Below are positions 45,332-55,393 of a DNA stretch of 64,000 nt, piece by piece. Source of the stretch: Zizania palustris (taxonomy: Eukaryota > Streptophyta > Magnoliopsida > Poales > Poaceae); the NCBI GenBank assembly GCA_019279435.1, contig JAAALK010000287.1, positions 23,560,162-23,624,161 on the forward strand. Direction: 5' to 3'. Positions within the stretch are counted from its first letter, which is position 1. Each line of letters begins with the position of its first letter. The notes beneath the pieces were generated by a model. The model was not told where the DNA came from and made no database searches. It saw nothing but the letters and a program-made list of their open reading frames with translations. Position numbers and translations under genes: made by a program.

Positions 45332-45540
45332 AAAAACGTGTGTATAACATTATGTTATTTAATTGAGCTTGATAGACTGGATATTATATAATGCTTGATA
45401 AATGTTCAGTACAAACTTTATTACTTGTGAGATTTGTAATAACAGCCTCATGAAATTTTCCAAATTTTATTACTTGAGTTGTGTTGTTATCTTCATTGTC
45501 GCTTTCAAACTTTTAGCTACAACAAATCAACTACATGTTT
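45332..45540. other. Intergenic, nothing recognised
   Basis: Short AT-rich spacer between the AP2-bearing element and the NQR exon fragment. Confidence 0.5.
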
Positions 45541-45773
45541 AGTGACATCACACTTGATGAATATGCAGACAGAACTCTGCAACCAGGCAGCTACTTTGCC
45601 CATCCATTAGGCCAGAGCCCAACCCAACAACAAAAACAGGCCTGACGACGGCCTGAAGCGGAATCACGACGATGGAGCACAGAGAGAGAAAGAGAGAGAG
45701 GGGCGCGCATACCGATGCCGGAGGCGCCGCCGGTGACAAGGGCCGATATGCCGGGCTTCAGCTCGATCTCGAT
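45541..45773 (-). pseudogene. NQR-like gene fragment: first exon and part of a following exon
   Basis: The minus strand reads IEIELKPGISALVTGGASGIG (45773-45713), then a GT donor (GTATGCGCG). This is the start of the NQR-type short-chain dehydrogenase, with the nucleotide-binding TGGxSGIG motif. The position expected for the start Met reads ATC. A block of about 63 bases (45603-45541) then gives GKVAAWLQ followed by IFIKCDVT, a likely match to the VASLVQ..IFIKCDVT segment of the same protein with about 15 residues missing. Homology stops at 45541. Upstream (45780-46130) is GC-rich promoter-like DNA. These are exactly the parts missing from the NQR exons at 1027-6413, but in opposite orientation and 39 kb away. 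Confidence 0.7.
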
Positions 45774-45779
45774 CGCCGG

Positions 45780-46390
45780 GGCAGCGCGGAGCTCGATGAG
45801 CCTTTGCCTGGGGAAACGCAAGGCAAGGGATGTACCGAGTGAGACGAGAGGAGGCTAGGTATAGATCGACTAGAAAACTAACCCGGGCGGCCGGGCGGCC
45901 GGGCGGTGGAGCAGCCGACAAGCGACGGCAACGGGGAAGAAAGGCACCAATCCAGGCATTTTTCTCGCTCTCCCTCCGCTTCTCTCTTCCTTTCCAAACG
46001 GTTCGAATTTTGGAGAGCGGTCGGGCGGCGGGCAGAGGGCAGCGCCGCGCGGGGAGATGCACCAGCGGCCGCGACGGCGACCGCACCACGCTGCTCCTGC
46101 CGCTAGACAACCCGCCTCCACTCTCCGCACCAGCGGTGCTGCATTGCTCGTGCTGTTTGTTATGGGGAGATCACAATTATGATAGATATATGGGGATTGT
46201 TACGGGGAGTGGAGAGTGGAGCGGAGATCACATAACTCTTGGGTTTTAGGAATGATAGATGAGGATGAGAAAACAATTATGGTCAGCATCAAATAGTTAT
46301 GTAATGGATGTACAGGAAGCTGACAACAATGATAATGATCTTGATATTAATAATAAAGTTTTACATGAGACGTGATTACTAACGATAAGG
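45780..46390 (-). promoter_or_regulatory. GC-rich flank upstream of the NQR exon fragment
   Basis: From 45890 to 46140 (CGGGCGGCCGGGCGGCC words) the sequence is GC-rich and has frames on several strands that are compositional. It resembles the promoter/5' leader of a housekeeping gene reading leftward into the NQR exon. 46140-46390 has no recognised feature. Confidence 0.4.
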
Positions 46391-46860
46391 ACCACCCAAC
46401 TATGAATCTTGGCACGATGTATCCATCAACGACAGAGTTTAGAATGGCAGTGCGACAATTCGCCATCAATGAGAAATTTGAGTTAGGCACGGGGAAATCA
46501 GATAGGTCAAGATTTAGAGGGTTTTGCAAGTCGAGTGCAGATTGCCCTTGAAGGATTGTTGGTAGTATACAAGGTAATAAAAGTATTGTGAAGGTGGCAG
46601 TTTTGATTGATCGATATGATTGTATTTCTAGCAGCACGGTGAAACTATAACACCATCTCAGACTTAGGTGGCTAGCAAGTTTGTGAGTATCCTCATGAAT
46701 TCTCTAAATATCAAGGTTTTAAATAGCCGGCTAAGCCATTTAGCGGATGTCTAATAAAAAGGTTATAAAGGCTATAGCGGGCTATAGCCTAAAATAGCTT
46801 AATTTAGCGGTTTAGACAAAATACACATAAAAATTTAGAATCAAGGATAATTGGGCATAT

Positions 46861-47100
46861 AAACATATGCAGTACAGAACTACATGTCTTCATTACATCA
46901 CCAATCAAGCACAGAAACTTAATCTGAAGTTTTCAGCACATAAACATATGCAGTACAAAACTACATGTCTTCATTACATCATCAATCAAGCACAGAAATT
47001 TAATCTAAAGTTTTCAGCACATAAACGTATGCAGTACAGAACCACATGTCTTCGTTACATCATCAATCAAACACAGAAATTTAATCTGAAGTTTACAATG
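46861..47100 (+). repeat. Three tandem 81-bp units in the hAT 3' region
   Basis: The word ATGCAGTACA(G/A)AACTACATGTC recurs at 46864, 46945 and 47026, an exact 81-bp period. Because 81 is a multiple of three, an open frame of repeated residues appears on the plus strand (MQYRTTCLHYI repeated), opposite to the transposase. It is downstream of the transposase stop, so probably a repeat in the 3' flank, not a gene. Confidence 0.9.
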
Positions 47101-47295
47101 CATTCAAATATGTCTATTCATCTTCTGAACATGCATTAAAATATCACCATCTTGATTATCCTCTGATTCAGAAGAAGCAGAGACTGCAGGCTTTGAAACA
47201 TCACGCATAAGAGACTGCAAGCTCCTGATTTTCTTTTTTGCAGGGCGCACAAGCCGCTTTCTTTTGGCTTGTTCTTGTGACATTGATGTTCCACC

Positions 47296-49503
47296 TTAAA
47301 CTTGTGCAACTTCATGATTTGCATCTTGACCTCCATTTGCATTTGGTATGAAAGTCATAAACTCATTGTTGTCATCTTCTAAAACATCATTGAACTCCTT
47401 TAATATAGGATCTCTGTTTTTCTTCTCTTTCTTGAGCTTTAGTATGGAGTTAAATTTCACAAATACAAGATCTCTCATCTTGTCATGAAGTAATTTATTG
47501 CGCTTCTTTGTGTGTACCTAATAACATACAGATAAATTAAAAAATAAAGAACAAATCATGACAAAGTTAGATAAAAAATCAGAGTACAAACATTTTTTCT
47601 TACTTGTTCAAAGACTGACCAGTTCCTCTCACAAGCTGAGGAGCTACATGTCAAATTTAGAATCTTTGTTGCCAATATTCTTAGATTTGGTGTGCTTGTG
47701 CCATGATTTTGCCACCATTTTGCTACATGAACAAGTTAGAATTTAAACAATAATGATATCAAAATGAAGACATTCATCAATTATATTGCATTCAGTTATT
47801 CACCTGGATTGAAGTTTTTGTTTCTCCTTTGCCTTGTGGCTATGTCATGTCCAAATGTTCCCTGTTGTTCTTGATATATATTAAGATCTTCAATTATATT
47901 ATCTTGTGTATCCTCGTCATCAATCATCTTTGTAACACATGTGATTACAGCTGCTCTAAATGATCCATCATGCTCAATCTCTGACTTGTTTGGGTAATAA
48001 TAATAAGGGTTTAAATAGTACCCAACCAAGTGAAGTGAAGTCTTGAGCTTGTTATCCCACCTTTTGTCAATGATATCCCAAGCAACTTTGAAGCTATTCT
48101 CATCATTATCAAACCTCATAGCAATTTCTTTCTTCGCCTCAAGCATACATCCATGTAAGAATCCCATGGCTAGCACATCACTGTCCATTCTCCTTAGCAC
48201 ATTAGCCAATGGCTCAAAGAAATTAACAGCCATGTCAACATTTTTCCAGAAAGATTCAGATCTCACCACTTTGTTAGCTTTCTTCCCCTTTGCTTTCTTC
48301 AAGTAACCCAAGTCATTGAGCTCATCTGATCTAAAGAGTCTTGTTAAATCCTTTTTATTGTCTTGTAAACTTTTTAGATTCAAATAAGCTGTAGCAAATC
48401 GAGTAACTCCAGAGCGAACCAAATCTTTCCCAAGAAATTTCCTCATCAAGTCCAACACCCTTGTATGAGCATATAGGAATGTAGTCACTTGTTTTGCACT
48501 GGCAATTGTCTGCTCAACTGGTCCAAGCTTCCCAAGATCCTCCAACATAAGATCTAGGCAATGAGCAGCACATCCATTCCAAAATATAGAGGGTCTCTTT
48601 GCTGCTAGTAGACTTGCTGCTGCTGTATTGACACTAGCATTGTCAGTGACCACTTGGACAACATTTTTCTCCCCTATGTCTTCAATGCATTTGTTGACAA
48701 GGTCAAAGACATATTTGCCATCTTTCTTGACAGATGAGCAATCCACGGAATCCAAGAATAAGACACCATAAGCATTGTGCACAACTAAATTCATTAGTCC
48801 TCTACCCTTTTTATCTGTCCATGCATCTGTCATAATTGTGCAACCAGTGAGTTGCCATGATTCCTTATGATTTTTGAATCCATCTAACACCTTTTGTTTC
48901 CTTCTCTGTAAGAATGGTCCACTCATCTCATAGTGACTAGGTCCTATCAATCCTCTACCAAAGGCTCCAATGGCCTCGAGCATATATGCAAAGCTTGGAA
49001 GGTTGACCGTGTTGTGTGGAATGCTAGCTTCATAGAAAAATTGGCATATGTACTCACATGCTCTATCTCTCCTCTCTTCTCTTTTCTGAGTTGACAACTT
49101 CGTTTGAGTCTTATTCTTGTGAATAGACTCTTCTATAGAACATGGCTTATAGAAATTCTCAATAGAGCCACCACTTGCTATAGTCGTAGCATTGGAGCTA
49201 CTTGTTCCTTTTGTCGACTTTAGCACAAGAACTTCATTGTCTTTGTTAGAATCTTCTTCACTACTACCATCTGAATTGTCTAGGTCAATTTCATCTCTTC
49301 CCCTTTGCTTTTCCTTCATTTTCTGTTCCTTATCACTTGTCTTCTTTGTAAGTAAAGCATGCATCTCCTCCTTCACTAGAGTTGGAACCTTTTTGCACTT
49401 GGCAACATTAAAACCAGCAATGCAAGCAAGATGATACTTCATTCTAGTAATTCCAGCATTGACCATCTTGTCACAATACTTGCATTGCAATGAATGTTTT
49501 TTT
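47296..49503 (-). pseudogene. hAT transposase, nearly complete, one homopolymer frameshift
   Basis: Main exon 49496-47804, then 47722-47604 and 47518-47296, joined by GT-AG introns with matching phase. Order: BED-type zinc finger (LQCKYC, then MKYHLA), acidic/lysine linker, DUF659-like region (TIMTDAWTDKKGRGLMN, then QVVTDNASV), the RNase H-like core around NGCAAHCLDLMLEDL, a helical insert, and the C-terminal hAT dimerisation domain (CSSSACERNWSVFEQVHTKK). An upstream exon (about 49613-49503, GGISSGASISVTQE to DPAWAHCSCLDLKK) is in another frame. A run of eight A (49497-49504 on the minus strand) where seven would keep the frame separates them. Otherwise no lesion is seen in over 700 codons. 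Confidence 0.88.
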
Positions 49504-51059
49504 TAGGTCTAGGCAAGAACAATGAGCCCATGCAGGGTCATCTGAGTTTATAGTAGACTCTCCTTCTCGTTCTTGTGTTACTGAAATAGAGGCACCACTT
49601 GATATGCCACCTATGAAAAATTGAAAACAAAAAATAAACAATCCAGTATATAATTTGTTATATATACAATATGCACTACATTGATCATAACTTGCTAACA
49701 TTCAAATTACTATCTCTGCACTGTCCACTATCTATCTAACATATTTTATATATCATCAAACAACAAGTTTTTAAGCTATCAATCTCTATATATAATTAAC
49801 AGTGTAGATTTTTCTGCCTATGATCCATTTCTTTGACATTGATGCTCACTACATATGTATATATATATAGTATAAACCATATGCCTGCTATATGTATAAA
49901 CTAGGATTAGATAAATGCATCTTATTTTTCAGCAAATCTGATGTAGTTGTGAAGCCTATGATCAAAGAAGAAATCTTGCCTGGTCGTTGTTGCTCCGGCG
50001 GCTGGGACATGATCTTCAAGCAACTCTGGTTGCAGTCGCTGCCTCCAATCGCTGCAGCCAATGGCCACCACCGCCGTTGTTCACACCAAAAGCAGCAGCA
50101 ACACTGCAGCAGTCTAGCGCCGTTGTTTACAGGAGGAAATGAGGAATACCAAAAGCTAGGGTTTGTACGTATTTATACTCCTTTGGAACTTGGGCCTATT
50201 TTAATTCCCTCACGCAGCCCATTTTGATTTCCCCATTTTGATTTTAGTCTAGCGCTAAACATTTCACTATTTAGCAGATTTAGCCAGCTAATCGCAACTA
50301 TTAGCGGAAGAAATCACTTAGCGCTAAACGATAGCTAGCCTAGCTTTAACCCTATCCACAGGCTATAGCCCGCTATAGCCTCCTCTATAGCCAGCTATTT
50401 GAAACCTTGCCAAATATATATGCTAAAGAGTTGCGGGACAAGTTACAAAATGAATATTCTGTAACAATTTCATATGACACTGTTTGGAGGGGTAGAGAAA
50501 AAACCCTCATTGAGGTTTATGGTAAACGGGAGGACAATTTGAGTTGCTATATAGATGGAAGTCCGAGGTGCTGAAGAGATCACCTAAAAGTGTTGTGGAG
50601 ATTGGCGTGCTCAAGGTAGATAGATGGTAATGTGTATTTCCATCATTTTTTTGTGCACTTAAACCATGCATTGATGGTTTTTTTGAAAAGATGTCATACT
50701 AATGCACTATTTATATCTTGTAGGAAGACGAAGCCTAGAAAGAATGTTACGAAAGAGAGGCTAGGTGAACCTAGCACCCCACAAAAACCAACAAGAGAAC
50801 AAATAATATATGATAGTCCAGGCATTATGGTGACTAGAAGGTAATAAAAATTTGTACATATCTACGTCTATAGATATACAAATATGAAATAATTATTTAT
50901 TAACTTAAATCTCATAACATATATATGTGTAGTCGTCTTGTTTTCTTGTTCGGGGAAGGCAGTTCTTTACGGACAACAACCACTACTCATGAGACACTCC
51001 ATAGTGTACCTCCACATAAGAAAGTGACTCTGAAGAGAAAGTTGTAAAATGGATATGCC

Positions 51060-51389
51060 AGATCCTATTAGTTCGATGTTAACTCAAAAGACGTATTTTG
51101 TTAGACGTGAACTTTTCTTTGTTCTATATGCTTTAGTTCTGAGCCACAATTTGATCTTCATTCACATGTTAGAGCTATTCTAAATTTCTAAAGTTGGAAT
51201 TTCACAGTCCAGAGTACTTGTTTGTTTGAATATTGCTGGAGCTTTTGGATTGTTAAGTTTTATCAAGTTTTTAGTTCAATATGTATGATTTCTTAACTCC
51301 TTTTTGCCGCTTCTCTAGTTTTTTCGTTGCAATTCTGTTAAAAGCATGTAAATTCTCTTGTTTATTAGTAAGTATTTGTTGCTGTTATA
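51060..51389. other. Intergenic, nothing recognised
   Basis: AT-rich sequence with no coding match or element end. Confidence 0.5.
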
Positions 51390-52366
51390 TACCATTAGTG
51401 ATGGATATAGACGTTCATGCGTCACTAAAGGTCAATTTTTTCATTTCAAATCTATTCTATACAGTTTCGTTTAGTTTTTTCAATTCAAATGAGTTAACAA
51501 TTAGATCCGAAATGATCGTGTAGGTTCTCTTTTCGTCATTTTTGTCATCGTTTCAATGTGATTTCCATGTGGTCATCATCGTTGAGAGGTCTACCCTGAG
51601 CCGTAATAGAGGATTAGAGGCGATGATGATGATGAAGAAGAAGAAGAATAGATCCAAGTTGATCATGGATGCACTCTTTCTATTATTTTTGTCATTGTCC
51701 TGATATGTTTTTCATGTGGTCATCGTCGGTGAGGCCTCTACCTTGAGAAAAAATAGAGGAGAGACGATGATAAAGAAGAAGGAGATAAGAGGTGATAACA
51801 ATAGAGGAGATAAAACAATAGTATTTGGTGAAGCAATGGCAATAACTCTGTACCATTTGTTAAAGTAGTTCAATACCGATGAGTTCATGATCGGGTAAAG
51901 CATGAAGTAACACCGGTCGCGTAGAGTAGATCTTGTATTGATGCCGGTCACCATCGATAAAGCTCGAGATGAGAATGGTAAAAATCAAGTAGAGAGAGCA
52001 AGAGAAGGAAGTTATAGAATGGTTGAGAGTAAAAACTGAAGATGATACAGGGTTTTATAATAGTGTGTATATATATTCGGGCTAATGTTCTTCTGCCTGC
52101 CTAATTTTTTTTAAAAAAAATCGTATGCGTCAGTCTCTAGTGACGGGTCTAGATATTCACACGTCACTAAAGGTAGTATTTAGTGACAGGTCTAGATATT
52201 CACACATCACTAAAGGTAGGTCTTCAGTGTTGGGTCTCACATGCGTCACTAAAGGTAGGTATTTAGTGATGGTTATAAACACACCCGTCATTAAAGGTAG
52301 ATTAGTGTCGCGTGTCTTTTATACGTCACTAAAGCTACGTCCCTAAAGACCATTTGTGTGGTAGTG
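51390..52366. mobile_element. CACTA transposon right end with subterminal repeats
   Basis: The sequence ends CATTTGTGTGGTAGTG (52351-52366), the inverse of a CACTACCACACAAATG terminus. Before it, six or so diverged copies of TAGTGACGGGT..CACGTCACTAAAGGTA occupy 52135-52345, and a further copy lies at 51398-51430. Such head-to-tail subterminal repeats are typical of CACTA (En/Spm) elements. No left terminus was found and there is no transposase, so this is a truncated or internally deleted copy. Confidence 0.75.
51533..51790. repeat. Imperfect direct duplication, about 140-bp period
   Basis: TTTTTGTCATCGTTTC..CCATGTGGTCATCATCG..GAGGTCTACC (51537-51595) recurs as TTTTTGTCATTGTCCTG..CATGTGGTCATCGTCGG..GGCCTCTACC (51678-51742), both followed by AATAGAGGA and GATGAT/AAGAAG runs. 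It lies inside the CACTA remnant. Confidence 0.7.
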
Positions 52367-52793
52367 GCGGAGGGCAGCGCTGGCGGTACCGACTATGAGG
52401 ATCTTTTGCAAGCACGGCCGCGCATAAGATCTTCGTCTATGGCCGCGCCGATGGGGACACCAACTTTTTAAGCAATGCAATGAGGGGTAGGAGGGTCTTT
52501 TTCCTAGTAGAAAAATGTTGAAACAATTTCAGAAATATAAAAAAGGAGAAAAGGGATTTGAAAACAAAGACGCTTGAGTGCACGGGAGGCGAGGCGTCAT
52601 AGGCAGGCGATTGAGCGCAGGAGTCGAAGCGGCCAGGCGCAGCGAGGTGAGCGGGCCCGACGCGCGCGCGGGAGGCGCACAGGCACATGTGCAAGGGTAC
52701 ATTGCCGTGGGGCCAGCATGCAGGCACGCGGCGCGGCGCGAGCACTTGGAACATGACCAGTGCAATCACACACATGCAGCCGACAGGAGTGTT
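52367..52793. other. No gene; carries the repeat shared with 20.5 kb
   Basis: Bases 52505-52572 match 20505-20575 (see there). The GC-rich block 52575-52750 gives frames on both strands without domain likeness. Confidence 0.5.
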
Positions 52794-53036
52794 AGAGTAT
52801 CCACAATGGTTGTTTCAAATAGCTAGTTGATGTGGAGCTGAGAGAAAAATATAAATAATAATTTATCTCACCACTAGTACTTGGTCCCACACGTAATACA
52901 CTCAGTTTCTTGGAATACGTGAAATCTCCTATCTATTAGCTCATCGCTGGCTATTCTCTTTTTTCCAACATTTTCTATCTACGTAGGAAAGAGAGTAAAT
53001 CTAGTTAGTGAAATAGCTTACCATTGGAGTTGCTTT
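52794..53036. repeat. MITE with AGTATCCACAATGG ends
   Basis: Left AGAGTATCCACAATGG and right CCATTGGAGTTGCTTTT are imperfect inverted copies bounding an AT-rich 243-bp interior, a familiar grass MITE end type. Confidence 0.7.
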
Positions 53037-53451
53037 TACAGGGGAAAGAGAAAGAAGGAAGAGAAAGACAAGGAAATGGGGTAGGAAAAGTCTCCAGTTT
53101 TAAACAAATGAAAAGGAGGATTGAATTTGAGTTTTAAATTTTTTTTTAAAAAAAAGAAAATGATTTGAAGTTCAGGAAGTTGGTTTGAATAATTAGAATA
53201 GTAACTGATTACTGGTTTGAGGAGAAAATTTTTATTTTGGCACTCATTTCAAATCCAAGAGTTCAACTCAAAAAGTTGTGTTTTTGATTTAAATATGTTT
53301 TTGTTGAGTTTCAAAAATCAGGATTTTACACTATAAAACCATCCGGTTCACACCAGTTCAGTTAAATAAACGATCTAGGACTGCCCACTTACCCAGTGAT
53401 GATGCTGGTTGTGGTTTATCTCATTTGACTGAGGGTCGCGTCCGGTTATTT
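53037..53451. other. Intergenic, nothing recognised
   Basis: Purine-rich then AT-rich sequence. No gene or element end is seen. Confidence 0.5.
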
Positions 53452-53765
53452 TAAGGGTGTTTGGTTTGTGGACTAAAATTTAGTCTGTGTCACATCGAAT
53501 GTTTGGATATTAAATTGAAGGACTAAAAATAAACTAATTATAAAAACAATTGTAGAATCGGAGGATAATTCATGAGACGAATTTATTAAGCCTAATTAAT
53601 CAATGATTAGTAAATATTTACTGTAGCATCACATTGTCAAATCACATAATTAGACTCATTAAATTCGTCTCGTAAATAATCCACAGATTATGAATGTGTT
53701 TTATAAATAATCTATATTTAATATTCTAAAATAATATCTAAATTAATCCTTCAAACCAAACAACC
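53452..53765. repeat. MITE family A, copy 2
   Basis: Starts AAGGGTGTTTGGTTTGTGG and ends CAAACCAAACAACCACTTA. The interior matches the copies at 34870 and 63038 (TTTACTGTAGCATCACATTG, GAATCGGAGGATAATTC). It lies about 130 bp upstream of the first carboxylesterase ATG, so it forms part of that promoter. Confidence 0.85.
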
Positions 53766-53898
53766 ACTTACTACGGTTGAAAGTTCGTGCGGTCACCGAT
53801 CAGGCGCTGTCGCTCGAATGCTGTCCCTTATCTCCATTTATATCCTAGCATTTCAGCTATCCCATCCATTCAACCCAGGCCAAAGCACCAACTTCGCC

Positions 53899-54846
53899 AT
53901 GGCCACTGAGCCCGAGTCCGACGTGGTGGTGTTCGAGGCTCCGGCGCACTTCCGCATCTACAAGAGCGGCAAGATAGAGCGCCTCCAACGACATCCCGTC
54001 CTGCCTGCCGGCGTCGACGAGACCACCGGCGTCGCCTCCAAGGACGTCGTTCTCGACGCCGACACCGGTCTCTCCGTGCGCCTCTACCGACCCAAGATCC
54101 AAGACCCCTCCGAGAAGCTCCCGGTACTCGTCTACTTCCACGGTGGCGGCTTCCTCATCGAGTCGGCCGACTCGTCCACGTACCACAACTACGTCAACGC
54201 CCTCGCCGCGGCGGCCGGCGTCGTCGCGGTGTCCGTGGATTACCGCTTGGCACCGGAGCACCCGCTCCCGGCGGCGTACGACGATTCCTGGGCCGCATTA
54301 CTGTGGGCGGCGTCGGTGCAGGATGGCTGGCTCACCGAGCACGGCGACGTGTCCCGGCTGTTCCTCGCCGGCGACAGCGCCGGCGCCAACATCGTGCACG
54401 ACATGCTCATGAGGGCTGCCTCCAACGGCGGGCCAAGGATAGAGGGCGCGATACTGCTGCACCCATGGTTCAGCGGGAGCACGGCGATCGAGGGGGAGCC
54501 CCCGGTCGCGGCCGCGATCACCGCGCTCATGTGGTCCGTCGCGTGCCCTGGGGCAGTCGACGGCACGGACGACCCGAGGATGAACCCGATGGCGCCGGGC
54601 GCGCCGGCGCTAGAGAAGCTGGCGTGCGAGAGGCTGCTCGTGTCGGCGGGGAAGAAGGACGGGCTAGCGGCGAGGGACCGCGCTTACTACGACGCTGTGA
54701 CCGCGAGCTCGTGGCGCGGGACGGTGGACTGGCTGGAGTCCGAGGGGGAGGAGCACGTCTTCTTCCTCACGAAGCCGGACTGCGACAAGGCCAAGGAGCT
54801 CATGGACCGCGTCGTCGCCTTCATCTCCGCGGGGGCTGCTGCCTGA
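53899..54846 (+). CDS. Carboxylesterase (CXE, alpha/beta-hydrolase), gene 1 of cluster
   Basis: A single-exon 315-residue protein, normal length for plant class I carboxylesterases (hormone-sensitive lipase/GID1 family). The oxyanion hole HGGG is at 81-84, YRLAPEHPLPAAYDD near 115-129, nucleophile Ser160 in GDSAG, Asp254 (KKDG) and His286 (EEHVFF). All catalytic residues are present, so it should hydrolyse esters, probably in the cytosol as there is no signal peptide. It could instead be one of the family's dehydratase-like members; the substrate cannot be told. I chose the ATG at 53899 (MATEPESD), which aligns with gene 2 and the relic, over an in-frame ATG at 53818. A TATA-like TTTATATCC (53838-53846) lies between the two. 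Just after the stop is an ATGC repeat (54855-54880). Confidence 0.93.
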   Translation: MATEPESDVVVFEAPAHFRIYKSGKIERLQRHPVLPAGVDETTGVASKDVVLDADTGLSVRLYRPKIQDPSEKLPVLVYFHGGGFLIESADSSTYHNYVNALAAAAGVVAVSVDYRLAPEHPLPAAYDDSWAALLWAASVQDGWLTEHGDVSRLFLAGDSAGANIVHDMLMRAASNGGPRIEGAILLHPWFSGSTAIEGEPPVAAAITALMWSVACPGAVDGTDDPRMNPMAPGAPALEKLACERLLVSAGKKDGLAARDRAYYDAVTASSWRGTVDWLESEGEEHVFFLTKPDCDKAKELMDRVVAFISAGAAA

Positions 54847-55393
54847 TTAGATCCGCATGCATGCATGCATGCATGCATGCGTGGCGCCACGTCAGGCCTC
54901 CAAAATTCTCTTAATAATACTCCATATCAAAATTCTCTCAGCTGCTGGTTGAAAATTACGTTCTCACTAAAATTATCGGTAGCATTAATGCACTATATTT
55001 CGTGCTATGGAATATGGAATTATAAAATCAATAGTTGTGGTACACTAGTAGTATAAAATAGCACTTGGTTATATTTTAGCATTTGCGATATGATGCTACA
55101 AGTATTTTCATGTAGCTATTTCAGTTCCTAATTAAGTGACATCTTTTCTTCAGCAGAATTGTAATTCAAGTGTGCCTTCGTGCATGCTGCTTGGGTCTTT
55201 TATATTATTTGTTGTTATTGAGATCTTCAAAATGGATCTGATCTGAATCACAAACTTTTTGCCATGTGATGGACGTACTGGCAGGTTTGTTGATTAGTAA
55301 GGGGGAGGACGACACTGGGTCTTGTGTTGCCCTGCAGTTCTGAATTCTGATTTTTTTTTCACCGGCAACAGCAAAATCCACTCTGCCACGGCC
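54847..55393. other. Spacer between the two tandem carboxylesterases
   Basis: The first part is the 3' flank of gene 1 with the (GCAT)n tract at 54855-54880. The rest is AT-rich, and the last 150 bases are the promoter of gene 2. No further feature is seen. Confidence 0.5.

Larger units (their letters stand above)
46712..50409 (-). mobile_element. hAT transposon, 3.7 kb, complete ends and 8-bp target duplication
   Basis: Terminal inverted repeats are CAAGGTTTTAAATAGC (46712) and GCTATTTGAAACCTTG (to 50409), 15 of 16 matching. Flanks are CTAAATAT (46704-46711) and CCAAATAT (50410-50417), an 8-bp duplication with one mismatch. Subterminal regions repeat GCTATAGC(C/G)GGCTATAG words and TTAGCG words near both ends. 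It encodes its own transposase on the minus strand. Both the end match and the near-complete gene suggest fairly recent insertion, into an already decaying MULE gene. Confidence 0.93.
46395..51047 (+). pseudogene. MULE (mudrA-like) transposase relic, interrupted by a hAT element
   Basis: Left part (46395-46711): GTMYPSTTEFRMAVRQFAI, KFELGTGKSDRSRFRGFC, CP-stop-RIVGS, the plant MuDR DNA-binding N-terminal module with TGG (Trp) decayed to TGA, then TPSQT-stop-VASKFV with another Trp codon lost. Right part (50418-50570): YAKELRDKLQNEYSVTISYD, TVWRGREKTLIEVYGK, which follows on directly in mudrA proteins (the region before the catalytic domain). A later exon-like piece (50724-50840, KPRKNVTKERLGEPSTPQKP) and 50941-51047 (ending TLKRKL) look like the C-terminal tail. 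The catalytic DDE core is missing. The hAT element 46712-50409 lies between the two halves. Confidence 0.8.

Noticed and set aside
46867..47139. 90-codon repetitive frame
   Set aside because: Product of three 81-bp repeats downstream of the hAT transposase; reading frame is a by-product of the period.
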